From contig BMAT01008551.1 of the NCBI GenBank assembly GCA_019649035.1, positions 261,738 through 288,671 on the forward strand: a DNA stretch of 26,934 nucleotides, written 5' to 3'. The position numbers and the translations under genes were made by a program. The stretch comes from Elysia marginata. Lineage: Eukaryota > Mollusca > Gastropoda > Plakobranchidae. The notes under the pieces were generated by a model. The model had not been told where the DNA came from and ran no database searches. It was given only the letters and a program-made list of their open reading frames with translations. Below, in pieces: positions 9,525-20,822 of this stretch (the first letter of the stretch is position 1; each line of letters opens with the position of its first letter).

Positions 9525-11377
9525 AGACTATATTATACAAGGCCATAAAAGTTTCAAAGATAATTTGAATGTACAATTAAAACCCCTCACAAACCTGTGT
9601 TTTTTTTAACCATGTTATACTAGGCCATTGGTGAGTTTCAAATTTATGGGGACATCAAACTAGTTTAATTAAAAAAAATATCTTATGCTAGCGAATCACA
9701 AAATTCCACATGGGGATGAGGCTCTAATGTTGGCATATGTCTTGCATCCAGGGTGAAAGATTCAGAAGTCTGAAATCCCTTTTTTAAAAATGCCATTCAA
9801 AAATCTATTTTTTTTCTCTATATTTTAAATCAATTTAAGTTTTAATGTCTTTACACAAAATATTGATGCTTTATAAAATTAGTGACATTTGAAGGCCTAC
9901 AAAAGTGTTTTCTTAAAAAAGCAATGTCTTAGAAGGTAAAAAATGCTACATCTAACTCATTCACTTTGAACGCAAGACATATTTGTTTTTAATTAAGAGA
10001 CATCCACAAACAAAGATGCTAATAAAAGACATTGGCTTGAAGGAATGTCACTTCTAAAAAAGCGGAGCTGCTGAAACAATAAACTTGACAAGAAAATGTA
10101 AAGTTTGTACTGTTTAACAAAACTAAATTGTAATATAAGTTTCTATTTTCAAAACTTCTGGGGGTTTTTTATGCTCTTACCTATCATTCCAAACAAATTG
10201 CTTGTAACCAGTTTAAATGAGATGGATGTCCAAATTTTTTTTTTCAGGGCGTTGTAATTCTAAACAATACATTTTTTCTGAGCTTCCAAACGTAAAAAAA
10301 TTTCATGACATTATCAATATTTTGAGAAAATATGTTAAAAATATTGTTGACTTATAATAAGAAGGAATAGAAAACGTTTGTAACAGGCTTTTCTCAGATT
10401 AAGATTTCCAACATCTGATTTGCACTGATCACAAGACAAATGAATGCAGACAGCAAAGAAATAATTTTGCTCAGTCGCCTCTTAAGTCGTATGACGAGTC
10501 TGAAATCAATACCCAAGACTTACACTCATTCTACTGCAAGTTGAGAAACGTAATAATCAGGTGAGTTCTTCTCACAATTAGAACCTTTTTCTCCTTAGCT
10601 AGTCTAACTATGGTTTTTGTTCTGATGCCACACATGTAGAATTTAGAAGTTCTGCATATTGCTGAAATGTTAAAGGTGTTTGATGCCCAAATGTATTTGC
10701 ACATAAACCACACTTACTCACTGTCAGCCAGATTAAAGCAAATATTTTCAAAATAAAAAAAAAAATACGAAAAAATGTTTAGAAGTACAAACACTATATG
10801 GTTGTCCTCCTGTGTTTCTCTCAGTGTACTGTTAGTAGACCTATAAAAACGATATTTAATCCTTAATTTATTGAATGTGTTCATGTACCTGTGTCATTTA
10901 AGTATCTTAAATCTTAAGTCGGTGCTTTGAATACTCTTACGCTGAGGTTCGCTTTTCTGCTGATTAGTATCATATTGTTTATCTAATGATTACAGTGTTT
11001 TCTGGGTTTTGTTTTTTTTTTAGCTTTTGGGGGGAAGGGGACACTTGTATAATATTATAATAAAAAAGCATGATTAAAGGCAAGATTTGACAAGGAATGT
11101 GAAGAAGTAAAAAGTGCGTGTGGATGATCGATATTTCTGTCTCTTGTCGACACCCATTCGTGTAAAACATGAGGAAAATCCTGAAATTCCATGAAAAAAG
11201 AGCAAACGTCCTTGCATAACATTTCATCATACTCAACCACCACGAAAGGGTTTCAGATGGGTGTTCGGAATTTGAACACTTTTCTTTTCTCTCCAAAGTT
11301 CGTGGGAAAACTATTCTTGCAGCGGTGATTCTACAACGTTGCAGATGTTTTATTTGAGTTACATTTTTTTTCACTAG

Positions 11378-11682
11378 CTTAAAGTTATTTCAAATGGTCT
11401 CAAAGAGAATCAAGTATCCGGATATGGCCTATAAACTTCCCTTGAACCCTTACACTCCTCCAACTAACCTCTCCATGAACTCTGCAGCAATTGAATGCTC
11501 AATATCCGAGAAATGTTTGCCAGATTTTCCGAAGCTGGCTGAGATGCGGGCTGAATCAGCAGAGGTTGACGATCAGACTTCCACATTGGCATATTGGTTT
11601 TTGACTGATACACAGTTATAGTTTTTGTCTCCCAAGTTTCGGGCAAATGAGACTGCTGCTTGGGCGTTTCTTTGGCTTGCAT
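11378..11682. other. Unassigned ORF-bearing stretch on both strands
   Basis: On the + strand an acceptor-like site (TTTTTTTTCACTAG at 11364-11377) is followed by an open frame to 11621 with ATG at 11394 (75 codons, MVSKRIKYPDMAYKLPLNPY at its start). A minus-strand frame (11464-11682) overlaps it. I recognise neither protein. It could be an exon of an unknown gene, a transposon remnant or chance; chance is most likely. Confidence 0.15.
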
Positions 11683-12945
11683 GATACTGACTCAAAGCCA
11701 AAGAACCTGAAAACTTTGCTGCCACTTTACTGCCCATTTAGTCACCCTAAAAGTTGTTTCTAGTTTGGATTTCATATTTTAGTTTTCATTTGAGGAGTAA
11801 TAATGTTTGAAAGAGGAAAAAACATCTTTTAGTAGTATATACAGGCATTTTCACGAAGTGATTCAAACAACTGCGACATTGTCCAAAATATTTTAGCCTT
11901 TTTAAGGTTTGCGTGAAGAAAAACATGTTATGATCATAGAATTAATCGTCTGCAATGTTTATCAATCAAGATATCTTCACTAACTGTAACTTAAATGTAC
12001 AATATTTCCATGTCTTTGGATTTTGGCCTATCTGAAAAAAATAAACACAAATGCGAAGAAAAATGCTCTACATTTCTTCTACTTTGTCACCTTTTTAAAA
12101 TGGCATTAATATATTTTTTGGCACACAGCCCTTCTTTTGGAAACGATTTTCTAGCACAGTGTCCTAGATTAGAATATAAAATGAAGTACTGAAATGTTCG
12201 ATTTAGTATTGACAGAAAAAGAAAAAAAAATATAAAATAGCACTTGTACGTATAAACTTTTTGTATTGTGTTTTACATACGAAGCCATGCTTTACTTTTC
12301 AGTTTATTTTACGAAAATTTCAAATCAAAGTCAACGTGTTTCTCGAGAAATCTTGTAAAAAAAACCGCAGCATTTTTTTAGGATTGGCTTAACGGACCGA
12401 GCTTTTTTTCATGGTTGCAGCTAATATACAGAAGTAGAACTTTTCAAAGTTGTAATTTCTTCTTTACATAAACATACTCGGCACACTAAAACGCTTCTGA
12501 GAATCATAGGTGCGAAAGAGGATCATAAAAGACTAAAAAGTACCCAGGAATGGACCCACAGATTCCATGATAATAATATTACAGTACGGTACTTTATTGT
12601 GATGTGAAGGATCATTTTAAAAAATGTAAACATTTTTACTCAAGAATCGCGTTATAATTTTTACAATAAAATCAACACTGATAAAGAATTGGATCGAATG
12701 TAGACTAAAATGGGGCTGGAACTGAACTACATGTATTTTAAAGTCATTTATGCAACACATACAAAGGGTAACGTAAAACGTTGATGTAAAACTAAGATTG
12801 GTAGATCTGTAACCTACAAAAGTAGACAAGTAAATCATTATGCGGAGAGTATTGACTGTAGGCTATCCTTTTGATCTTTTCTCTTTTTTTTTTTTACTCA
12901 AATGCCCAACATACCCAGTATCATTCTTTATTTTTCGTCCCTCCC

Positions 12946-12949
12946 GCTC

Positions 12950-13002
<53 letters not shown>
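12946..13002. repeat. (CT)n microsatellite
   Basis: A nearly pure CT dinucleotide run with one TG interruption, followed by degenerate TCTG/TGTC sequence to about 13040. Poly-Leu/Ser ORFs across it are artefacts. Confidence 0.95.
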
Positions 13003-13005
<3 letters not shown>

Positions 13006-13413
13006 TCACTCTGTCTGTTTGTCTGTCCCTCTTTCTCTCGTTCTGGTATGCGGGCTTTCTACCTCTTCTTTCTATTTATGAATGACACTGGTTGATACCT
13101 CTTGAGGTATTCTCCTTTTTAAATTCCAATTTTGCTTTTACTGCACCGACTCGCTTTTAACATTTTTGCTTTCCCTCATGTTGAGAATGCAACTTATAGC
13201 CTACGTATACACTAATTCAGCTGTTTCTACTTTCAAGCATCTTGACCACATTGTGTGAAGGTTTACGAAGCGGTAGATCAGGATAAATGCAATTCACCTT
13301 GACAAACACACATGTTTTCAGGTATCAATCAATGAAGAACAGAATGAAGATTATTACGGAAATTCATTCATGTCACGTTTGGTACGTGTATTTACATTAC
13401 AGGGAGACACCTC

Positions 13414-13515
13414 GGGACTGATAAAATGCGTTGACTTTTAAGCAAGAATTGACTTCAACAACAAAAAATATAAAGAAATACACAACGGGACTGCAAAACA
13501 GAATTGACTTTAAGT
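13414..13515. repeat. Degenerate direct repeat, 73-bp period
   Basis: GGGACTG plus a diverged spacer plus TTGACTTTTAAG at 13414 recurs as GGGACTG...TTGACTTTAAG at 13487. Confidence 0.45.
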
Positions 13516-13895
13516 AGGTTCCATTATAAATGTAACAGGACCTTTACCTCTTACTTCTTAAACCAAGCAGTCAAGCAAATGGCACAATTTAAAAAATTTA
13601 CATACTGGGTAATAATATATTTATGAGCTAATATATTCATACTAACTAAAATTTAGAAATGGAAGCACACGGACACAAATATTAAAACATTCCGACCTTG
13701 GATTTGAATTTTTTTGTCATATTTCTCAACGATTGCGACAAACATAATCGTTGTTTGTAATGTGCGCGACTGCGCGCCGTATCTGAACTTCTGCCAAAAC
13801 TGGAACAGCTGAGTGTCAATAGTTGCCCTCGTCTGTCGGAGACAAACACTGCAGCAAACAAAAGGAAGAGTCAAGAACACCACATAGAATCCGGT

Positions 13896-13971
13896 NNNNN
13901 NNNNNNNNNNNNNNNNNNNNNNNNNNNNNNNNNNNNNNNNNNNNNNNNNNNNNNNNNNNNNNNNNNNNNNN
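13896..13971. other. Assembly gap (76 N)
   Basis: A run of 76 undetermined bases. Frames reported across it in either direction cannot be trusted. Confidence 1.
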
Positions 13972-14239
13972 CTTGTCCCCACCCTCTTTTTTCTCTGTAC
14001 CATAATTCATGTAGGCCAAAAAAGCAATTCCATTGATAACCACATTGTTGTCGATATTCGAGTTATTCTGGCTTTTCAATTTCTTCCTGTGGCAACAGTG
14101 TAAACTAAACAGGTTATTCCAACGTCAGTTATATTATGGCTAGAAAAGACTTGCTGTTATTCGCCCCTTCCTCCTGTTTTGTCAACGCTAGAGACTAAAA
14201 TATCAGCGAATAATTACATAAGGTTATACTTTCAACCTA

Positions 14240-14568
14240 ACAAAAAAAATATGGATTATAGTCTTCCACCGCCGAAGGCAGTCTCAAGAATTTATACATT
14301 TCCCCCAGCAGGCCAATTCACACCAAAGCAAATTCAACTCATATTTCAGAGCATTACAATACGGCTGCCTATTAGGCGCTCAAATACTAACATTCTACAA
14401 ATTTCAATCACTGCCTATAGCCAGGTATCCATTTTACAGGTGGGTGGACTGAGGAAAGTGTGGATAAATTGCTTTCCTAAGGTTCCAACATGCGTCGTGG
14501 TTGGGAATCGTACCCGCGACCGCCGGATCACAAGTCCGACGCGCTAACCACTGAGCCACGCTGCTCCA
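14240..14568 (-). mobile_element. tRNA-derived SINE, full-length, with target-site duplication
   Basis: Read on the minus strand, the element starts with a tRNA-like head: box A TGGCTCAGTGG at 14558-14548 and box B GGTACGATTCC at 14514-14504, one base off the GGTTCGANTCC consensus. A body follows with the core CAGTCCACCCACCTGTAAAA and TACCTGGC, then a T-rich 3' end. CAACCTA occurs at both borders (14233-14239 and 14569-14575) and is a probable 7-bp target-site duplication. The core resembles conserved-core SINEs known from molluscs and other invertebrates; the exact family is not assigned. A truncated relative lies at 18483-18690. Confidence 0.85.
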
Positions 14569-14575
14569 CAACCTA

Positions 14576-16059
14576 CGGTTATAACCGAAGTCATAGATAT
14601 CGTGAAAACGTAGACGTTCTGTTTCTTAGGCTCTCCCACTTTTTCTGTTCGTCAACGAAGTGTCTCAAACGGTACATTTAGAGAGTATTAGTTATGTTGT
14701 ATTGCTGCAGAATTTTCAATCTACGGATATAACTGAGGACGTAGACAATTTTACTATGAAACCAAAGACTTCGTGAAGTTTGGGTACTCCCATTTCTTTG
14801 AAAGTCAATGATATGGGCCAGACAGATCGTTCAGCTAATGAACATAATTAATTTTACATAATTATTTTTTATCAAACCGTTTCATTCCTTGGTTTCAAAG
14901 TAGAATTTCCTATGAGTAATAACTGATTTATAAATAACGGAAAGAATGATAGTCTTTTTTTATATGAAAAAAGGATATTATACTTAGATGTAAGGATTCT
15001 AAAATTAACTTGGATAGAAGACATTTTTGCAATAGGCAGTCATGCACTGCAAAAAAAAAATAAATAAATAAACGTTTCAAAGGTAATTTTGCTAAGGGGG
15101 ATAAAAAGTGTGATTATGTTACTGATGGTTTTTTTTTTGTTTTGTTTTTGTTTTTGCTTTTTGTTTGTTTGTTTGTTTAACTTTAACACGGTCAGGAAAG
15201 GCAGAATGTTGACCTATAAAAAAGATAAACATAAATTTCTCTAAGCATAAGAAGCCTGTATTTCAGGAAAGAAGGAGTTACAATGTGCAGCCTCTTTGTT
15301 TTAGAAAAACCCATAGTTTTTTTTTTCTTGGGGCGCTAAGTAGCAAAAAAAAAGGACACACCCCTATCAAAAAAACTTGATTCGAAGAAAACTTCGCGCA
15401 AAGCAACAACTGCTTTGGGTCAATAGCCGAATGTGTGTGGACTTCATCTACCAAATACTCAGCATAAAACGCATTTTCTTTAACCTTTTTCAAAGAATTA
15501 TTTTATATTTAAATTTCTTTTTTTTCTTGTTTTAAGAAGCGGGAAACAAGAATGAAGCGATACACGGCTTTGAAATAGACAATTCAAAAAGCTTTATAGC
15601 TTCTATTAAACTGTGTATTAGAAAATTAGAGAGCATCATGAGTGTAGCCGTCATTCTTAGACAACATTTTTGTATCTGGTAATAAGTCAAATTGTTACTT
15701 TTATTCTCTCCGTGTTCCCATTAACTTTTAAAATCAAGAAAAAAAATAAAAACTATGATGAGTTTGCATGAAAGTAACTTCAGAATTCTGACATCCACAC
15801 ATTATAGGGACATATTCATCGTTTCGATGTTAAAATTAAACAAGAAAAGATAGAAAAAAGAAATTAGAAGGGGTCAGAAAAAATATCACACTGGAATGGC
15901 TGGAGGGGAAAAATTGACAGAGGCGAGGCTTCCAAGCTAAAATTTAACTAAGAAGGCCCATTGAATCTCAAAAGTTGATGAACTGGATTATGGAAGTTCA
16001 ATTGATCTGCCTCGTTTTTTTTCGTAAGAAAAGAATAATAAGTATTTAAGTTAATAAGT
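14576..16059. other. Intergenic, no gene recognised
   Basis: The sequence is AT-rich with simple (AAAT)n at about 15058-15072 and a (TTTG)n/T-rich run at about 15129-15180. No coding exon with recognisable similarity or good splice context was found. Confidence 0.7.
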
Positions 16060-16640
16060 CATTGTTTCGCCAGTGGGCCGTCTTGGTGTTCAACTGTGAC
16101 GCTTTGTAATGTCCGGTGACGTCCCCCACACTCCGATAGCTTAGAGACAGACATAAAGGCCGTAGAGGGAAGGTGCAGATCATGCGAGCGGCCCGGACTC
16201 GAGCACACAGTCCAGTTCAGAAAGGAAGTTTATAAGATTCATTGTCCACTCCTCTCTTCCTTTCTTCGTCTGTAAATTCAGATCCCTGATTCAGACTCTT
16301 GATCTGTCAAACATTGTTGGCGGTGTTTTAATAGAGTCGTTGATCCCGTCATAAAAATGTGAGATTAGAATTCTCTTGACGAAGCTTATGATCAGAAGAA
16401 AAAGGGGGAACAATTCATGTTAGTTCGCACTAAGCCGTGTTGACGAGGGGCTAACGCGACCAGGAACTATTGACACTGTTTGTCCTACGACAAGAGAGGC
16501 AGAGAGAAAACCACAGAGATGCAGAGATGCTATGACGCGTTTCGCGTTTTACTCATTCCTGTGAATTCTGTTTGAAGCTGCGCAAATCCACAACCTTGGC
16601 TTTATAAGGCGAGATAATCCAGGGTGTGTGTCGCCAAACC
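16060..16640 (+). promoter_or_regulatory. Candidate promoter region (CRE-like site and TATA box)
   Basis: By eye this stretch has higher GC and more CpG than its surroundings. It holds TGACGT (16117-16122, CRE-like) and TTTATAAGG (16601-16609), a good TATA box that would place transcription start near 16632-16640. It lies 4.2 kb before the chitinase start codon on the same strand. Assignment to that gene is inference from position and from the downstream splice donor. Confidence 0.4.
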
Positions 16641-16963
16641 AACATTTGGACAGGGGCGCTCCGAGGCGTCAGTGTGTTGGAGATATTGACGATACCCATT
16701 GAACGTCTTCTCTTATTAAAGCCGATTCGGATAGTAACCCAAAGCTGATGGTGTGGCAGTTTTTCAGGACAACGTAGGCTATTAATTACAGCTTTGTGGG
16801 TGACTGACCAAACATTTTTAAAATCATTCTTCTATAAAGAACAGATTGAGTTTTGTGCTAGATTGCGCATTTTTAATTATTCAAGTGACAACAAAAAAGA
16901 AATCACGGGTCAGTGCTATTACAAAAGCTGTGGAGCCAAGTTGCTTGACATTCTTTTCAAAAG
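16635..16963 (+). other. Candidate non-coding first exon
   Basis: The stretch between the expected start site and a perfect-consensus donor AAG|GTGAGT (16963/16964) has only a short upstream ORF (ATG 16748 to TAG 16777, nine residues). It would splice to the acceptor at 20812/20813, just ahead of the chitinase ATG, leaving a 3.85-kb 5' UTR intron. The 5' boundary is approximate. Confidence 0.35.
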
Positions 16964-17689
16964 GTGAGTAGAGCGAAGTCTAAGATTCCGAATCTTTCAA
17001 GCTCGAGTTAAATCTACATATTTCACATTGCCGGTACCTCACTTTCGTATTGCTTGAGTAATTCGGACCGACCATACAGCGGACAAAACTTGACCTATCC
17101 TCGTGTTCAACAGCTTTAGATTTTTTCCTTAAAGGTAAGTAGGCCATAGTTGATATTGTGTTGTTCTTCGATCTTGGCTTTAATCTAGCTCTATTCAAAG
17201 ACACACAACATAAGGAACAGCCGGTCAGCCATGTTTCAATTAATAATTCTCGTGACGTAATAAGGACATCCATAAATCCAATAACATTACAGAGCAGTTG
17301 ATGGATATTTAGAATTAGTAAAGCCATGCAAATTATACGATTTCACTTTTCCTTTCCTTTAGGGATGCCGATTTACGATGCAGTAAAATGTGTGTAGGCC
17401 TAACTAATATTGTAAATGAATATTATTATTTATTTATTACCTTTCAAATCAATATCTTACCATTTCTAGTTATTAAAATATGGTTTTTTAAAGTTACTAT
17501 CGTAAATTATGTGTTTTAACATTGTAGATTGATTACTGGGATTCGTAACATAATAATTTATTAATAATAAATGTAACGTAGCAAATTTTTAATGAAAGCC
17601 TTAATTTCTAGTCATTCTTACCTTTTACTGCATGTTGTGAAGATTTTTTAAATGTATTTTATACTTGTATTTATACGTGTATTTTATGT

Positions 17690-17766
17690 TTATTTAGAAC
17701 CATGCTAATGTAACGCCTTGAGCTCACATGTGAGGAAAGGTGGAATGCAAATAAATAAATAAATAA
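17690..17766 (+). mobile_element. 3' end of a retroelement with (AAAT)n tail
   Basis: GTAACGCCTTGAGC, a short stem-like ACATGTGAGGAAAGGTGG segment and then AAATAAATAAATAAATAA is the form of 3' end shared by many invertebrate LINEs and SINEs. Only this terminal piece is recognisable; the left border is uncertain. Confidence 0.5.
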
Positions 17767-18482
17767 TGCCCAACATGGCACGGGTTTATTGACAAAGGCG
17801 CAGTGCTGATTCATACTTCTAGGCGATTGAAGTATAAATCGAAAATTAAACAAAAACTGCTTAAGAGCAATAAAAGAAAAAACAACAACATCACAGGAAT
17901 GAACTTAGAATAAACCATGATTGTAAGCGACACCCAAAACCACCGTTCATATGAATAATAGTTTTCTAAGACCAACAAAACGCACAGTGTTTTTTCCCAT
18001 CTGTTTTTCACACAACCACGCATAAAATTATTAAAACTATAATTATTAAATTCCGAGAAAACAGAATTGAAAATAAATAAACCCACATCAAAACTGGAGT
18101 TTAAAACCCCGCGCTTGTTTCTTACCGAAGACTGACCAAACTTTTCTTCTAGCTGGCGCATAGACCTACTTCACTTAGTGATGCAAGAAATAAAACTATG
18201 CCCTTGTAGTTAACGCATTTACAGCATTTGTAGGCTATGATACATGTATCTTGGACGTCAACAAAAGATTATAGTTCTATTTCAAAGAAATTTCATATAG
18301 GCAAATCAATGTTGACTCCGAAATGTTGAGAACTGCTTTACTTCTAATTTTTCTAAAAACAATAATCTCTTGCCTTACGCCAGTTTGGGAATTAACAGTT
18401 CCACCTCAGATTCCTTCATCCATTCATGAAAACCTGAAGGATATAGGTTGATCTAATGTCTTCGTAAAAAACACCAACAAAA

Positions 18483-18690
18483 ATCAATTTCCTGAGTCCA
18501 CCCATCTGTAAAGTGGGTACCTGGCTAAAGGCAATGCTTGTAGATGCTAGGATTTGAGGGCCTAACAGACTGTCATACTGTAATGCTTTGAAATATGAGT
18601 TGAACTTGCTTTGGTGCGTATTGGCCTGTTGAGGGAAATGTGTACAGTTTTGAGGCTGCCTTCGGCGGTGGAAGACTATAACCATGTTGT
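18483..18690 (+). mobile_element. SINE, 5'-truncated, same family as 14240-14568
   Basis: It starts within the core (CTGAGTCCACCCATCTGTAA, GTACCTGGC) and runs to GGCGGTGGAAGACTATAACC. Over the last 100 bases it differs from the other copy at about 11 positions by eye. The tRNA head is missing, which is typical of 5' truncation. It is in opposite orientation to the first copy, about 4 kb away. Confidence 0.85.
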
Positions 18691-18823
18691 TTTAAGTGTA
18701 ATACTTGGCGCATTGAGCACCTTTAGCAATGACATCCATGTAAAAAAACCATTATGAATGTATACATTTAGCTACGCACATTGCGCAAAGGTAACATTGT
18801 CAATGTTTCGCTATCGTTATTTA

Positions 18824-19003
18824 AACATTTACTCTCTTTATAATTTATTGCCCTTCTTTTTTCTTTTACTGCTTCACTTCCTCTATCTTCTTCTTCTCTC
18901 TTATCTTTCCCACCATAACACTCAGTCGCTACCTTTCTTTTCCTTGCCCTGTGAATATGAGAACAGTAAAGTAAAATAACATTCCCACAACTTTTACTCT
19001 TAT
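18824..19003 (+). repeat. Dispersed repeat, copy 1 of 2
   Basis: It shares ordered blocks with 22744-22918: ACATTTACTCT at the start, TTATCTTTCC, ACTCA(G/C)TCGCT, CTTTTCCTTG, and AAAATAACATTC plus ACAACTT at the end. The orientation is the same. No coding capacity; the family was not recognised. Confidence 0.65.
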
Positions 19004-20812
19004 CAAAGTCTTTAATCTAGGAGTATAAATGTTTTTTAAAAAGAAATGTAGGCACCTTTTTGCTGATGATCTGAAACGTGTATTTATATTTTACCAAGAT
19101 AATAAGATTTTTTAAATCGTAAAATGTTCCCAAAAGTCAACTTTTCATAACTAGCCATATCAGTTCTGAAGCAAGATGAAACACGGACATTATAGTTGAC
19201 CATTACGTCTGAGCGTCATCTTATTTTGTCCTGGGAGGACCGGTGGCCATATTAATGTGTTCAATCTCAAATCACTATCTCTATATTATGTAAAACTTAA
19301 TGGCGGGCTCTTGAGTTTTTTAATAGATGTTTACACACCAGAACATATATATGTGACTCCAATCCCGAAAACCAAGCAAAAGTTGGAATTTTTTTCAATA
19401 ACCAGAAAGCATGCGCATCTTTTTAATGAAATTTTAAAGCAAGGAGATTCGATTGCCATTATGTTAAGTGTTTGAAATTGAGAAATTGCCTGAAGCTGAG
19501 AATTGGCCGGGGCGACTTTAGTTGGGTTTTCGGAAAAGTATACCATTATCTTCCTTGTATAGTTTTTTACGACATTATAGGTTCGGGCCGAGTTAAACCA
19601 TTGTCATAAACTACTAATCACCCTCGTGGTTTAGTTTATTTCAACCGTAGCAGTGTTTTGGCAGTAAAGTCCGGAACTGCAGCACCATCAACAAGAAACC
19701 AAAGAATCTGTAGCAAACGGGGAGATTTCTTATATCCGAAAATTCTAATATGACTGTTATTAAAATAACGGACCCCGTCTATATAATACCTCCAAAGTAT
19801 TATTTTCGAACTGTTTCGCAAGAATTAACTCGGGTTTCTTTTTTTCCAAATTAACAGAACTTTAACAAATCTTGGAATAATACAAAAATCTGCGGCAAAT
19901 AACCAGCCGGCTGAACGTACACATCGCGCTCAAGCTAAAAATTGCAAGAAGTACTCGTATGTTCGGCTACTCTCCATAATAGGCTGTACGTGCTTAGAGC
20001 CACCTGGAAGTAACTGTCAAATTAATGCGCTCAGCTTTCCTTTACTATTTGAAAATCCCGATGATCTAGCACAGTAGACTTACGATTTTATTTTCAAAGA
20101 AGAGTTATAATTAGACCTACAGATGAAAAGTTATCAGAATTCTTGTGATCTAAATTCAGTGCGAATAAGCAAGTAGGGAAAGAAAATTAGCACGAGGGTG
20201 ATTATACAATGGTAGAACACAAAGAAACGCTAGAAAGACAGTGATGGATAAAGATAAATACATGAAGATAGATGGGTAAATTGACATACATTGTACCAGT
20301 CTAGAAATGAACTTGTTGTGTGAAATGGCCATTAATTCATTTTTTAACTACACATAAGCTATAAGTTAGACATACAGAGAGAGGGTGAGCGGGGATGAGA
20401 TGGAAGTTGTAAAAATCATATAAAGATTAAATGGTACTAGGTAGATAGAGCAAGCGGTATAGATGGACACAACATATATGAGTACAGAACAATAAAAAGG
20501 GAGCTTTTCATTTCGGACCAATCTCATATCCCGTAAATTGTTTCGGATATTTCTAGCACTGTAACCTGTTGTCTCATGATTTTGATTGATGTGATTTGCC
20601 TCGGTATTGAGCTTGAAATAAATAAGTCACCTTTAAGCAAAACAAACAGGAAAAATATTGGAGACAAATCCTCACTTCAAAAATAACCCGCTTACAAAAT
20701 GTCTAACAGTATATATCCTATTGAAAATCTTACGTGGGAGCTGTAAAATGTATTGCCTATGTCTCTTTTGAAAAAAGAAATGTTAATGTTGCTGTATTTT
20801 GTGTGTTTTTAG

Positions 20813-20822
20813 GTTCGGCATC
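20813..20822 (+). other. 5' UTR segment between acceptor and start codon
   Basis: TTTTGTGTGTTTTTAG|G is a good acceptor, and the ATG follows ten bases later. A TATA-like TATATATCC near 20711-20719 is an alternative, which would make this region the true promoter without a UTR intron. Confidence 0.45.

Larger units (their letters stand above)
8216..11377. other. Intergenic sequence with transposon relics
   Basis: No gene was recognised. The region contains the dispersed repeat at 8799-9156 and the near-palindrome at 9396-9524. The rest is AT-rich, with T and A runs. ORFs on the minus strand at 10979-11374 have no family resemblance and no good splice context. Confidence 0.7.
11683..13895. other. 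Intergenic, no gene recognised
   Basis: The sequence is AT-rich. It contains the (CT)n microsatellite at 12946-13002 and a degenerate direct repeat at 13414-13515. ORFs here are short or low-complexity. Confidence 0.7.
16964..20812 (+). other. Non-coding stretch, probable 5' UTR intron of chitinase gene
   Basis: No protein was recognised. It contains a retroelement-like 3' tail (17690-17766), a truncated SINE (18483-18690) and one copy of a dispersed repeat (18824-19003). Minus-strand ORFs at 16980-17327 and 17811-18161 are unrecognised and AT-driven. If the proposed first exon is wrong, this is intergenic. Confidence 0.45.

Noticed and set aside
10979..11374. 131-codon minus-strand ORF and an overlapping 62-codon frame
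   Set aside because: Neither frame resembles a known protein, a stop lies just upstream of the shorter one, and no acceptor was found.
12840..13095. Ser/Leu-rich ORFs on the + strand
   Set aside because: They are translations of the (CT)n microsatellite in two frames.
13653..14079. ORFs spanning the run of N
   Set aside because: The unknown bases make the frame meaningless, and the flanking translated pieces resemble nothing I recognise.
14493..14568. A functional tRNA gene on the minus strand
   Set aside because: Box A and box B are present, but box B departs from consensus, the 5' end (GGAGCAG) has no matching 3' acceptor strand, and the sequence runs into a SINE core. It is a SINE head.
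17811..18161. 116-codon minus-strand ORF with a hydrophobic segment (possible membrane protein)
   Set aside because: The sequence is AT-rich and the hydrophobicity comes from A/T codons. There are no recognisable motifs or splice context.
20799..20822. An upstream-extended chitinase start
   Set aside because: The extended frame would begin with TTG inside the polypyrimidine tract of a splice acceptor. The ATG at 20823 begins a proper signal peptide.
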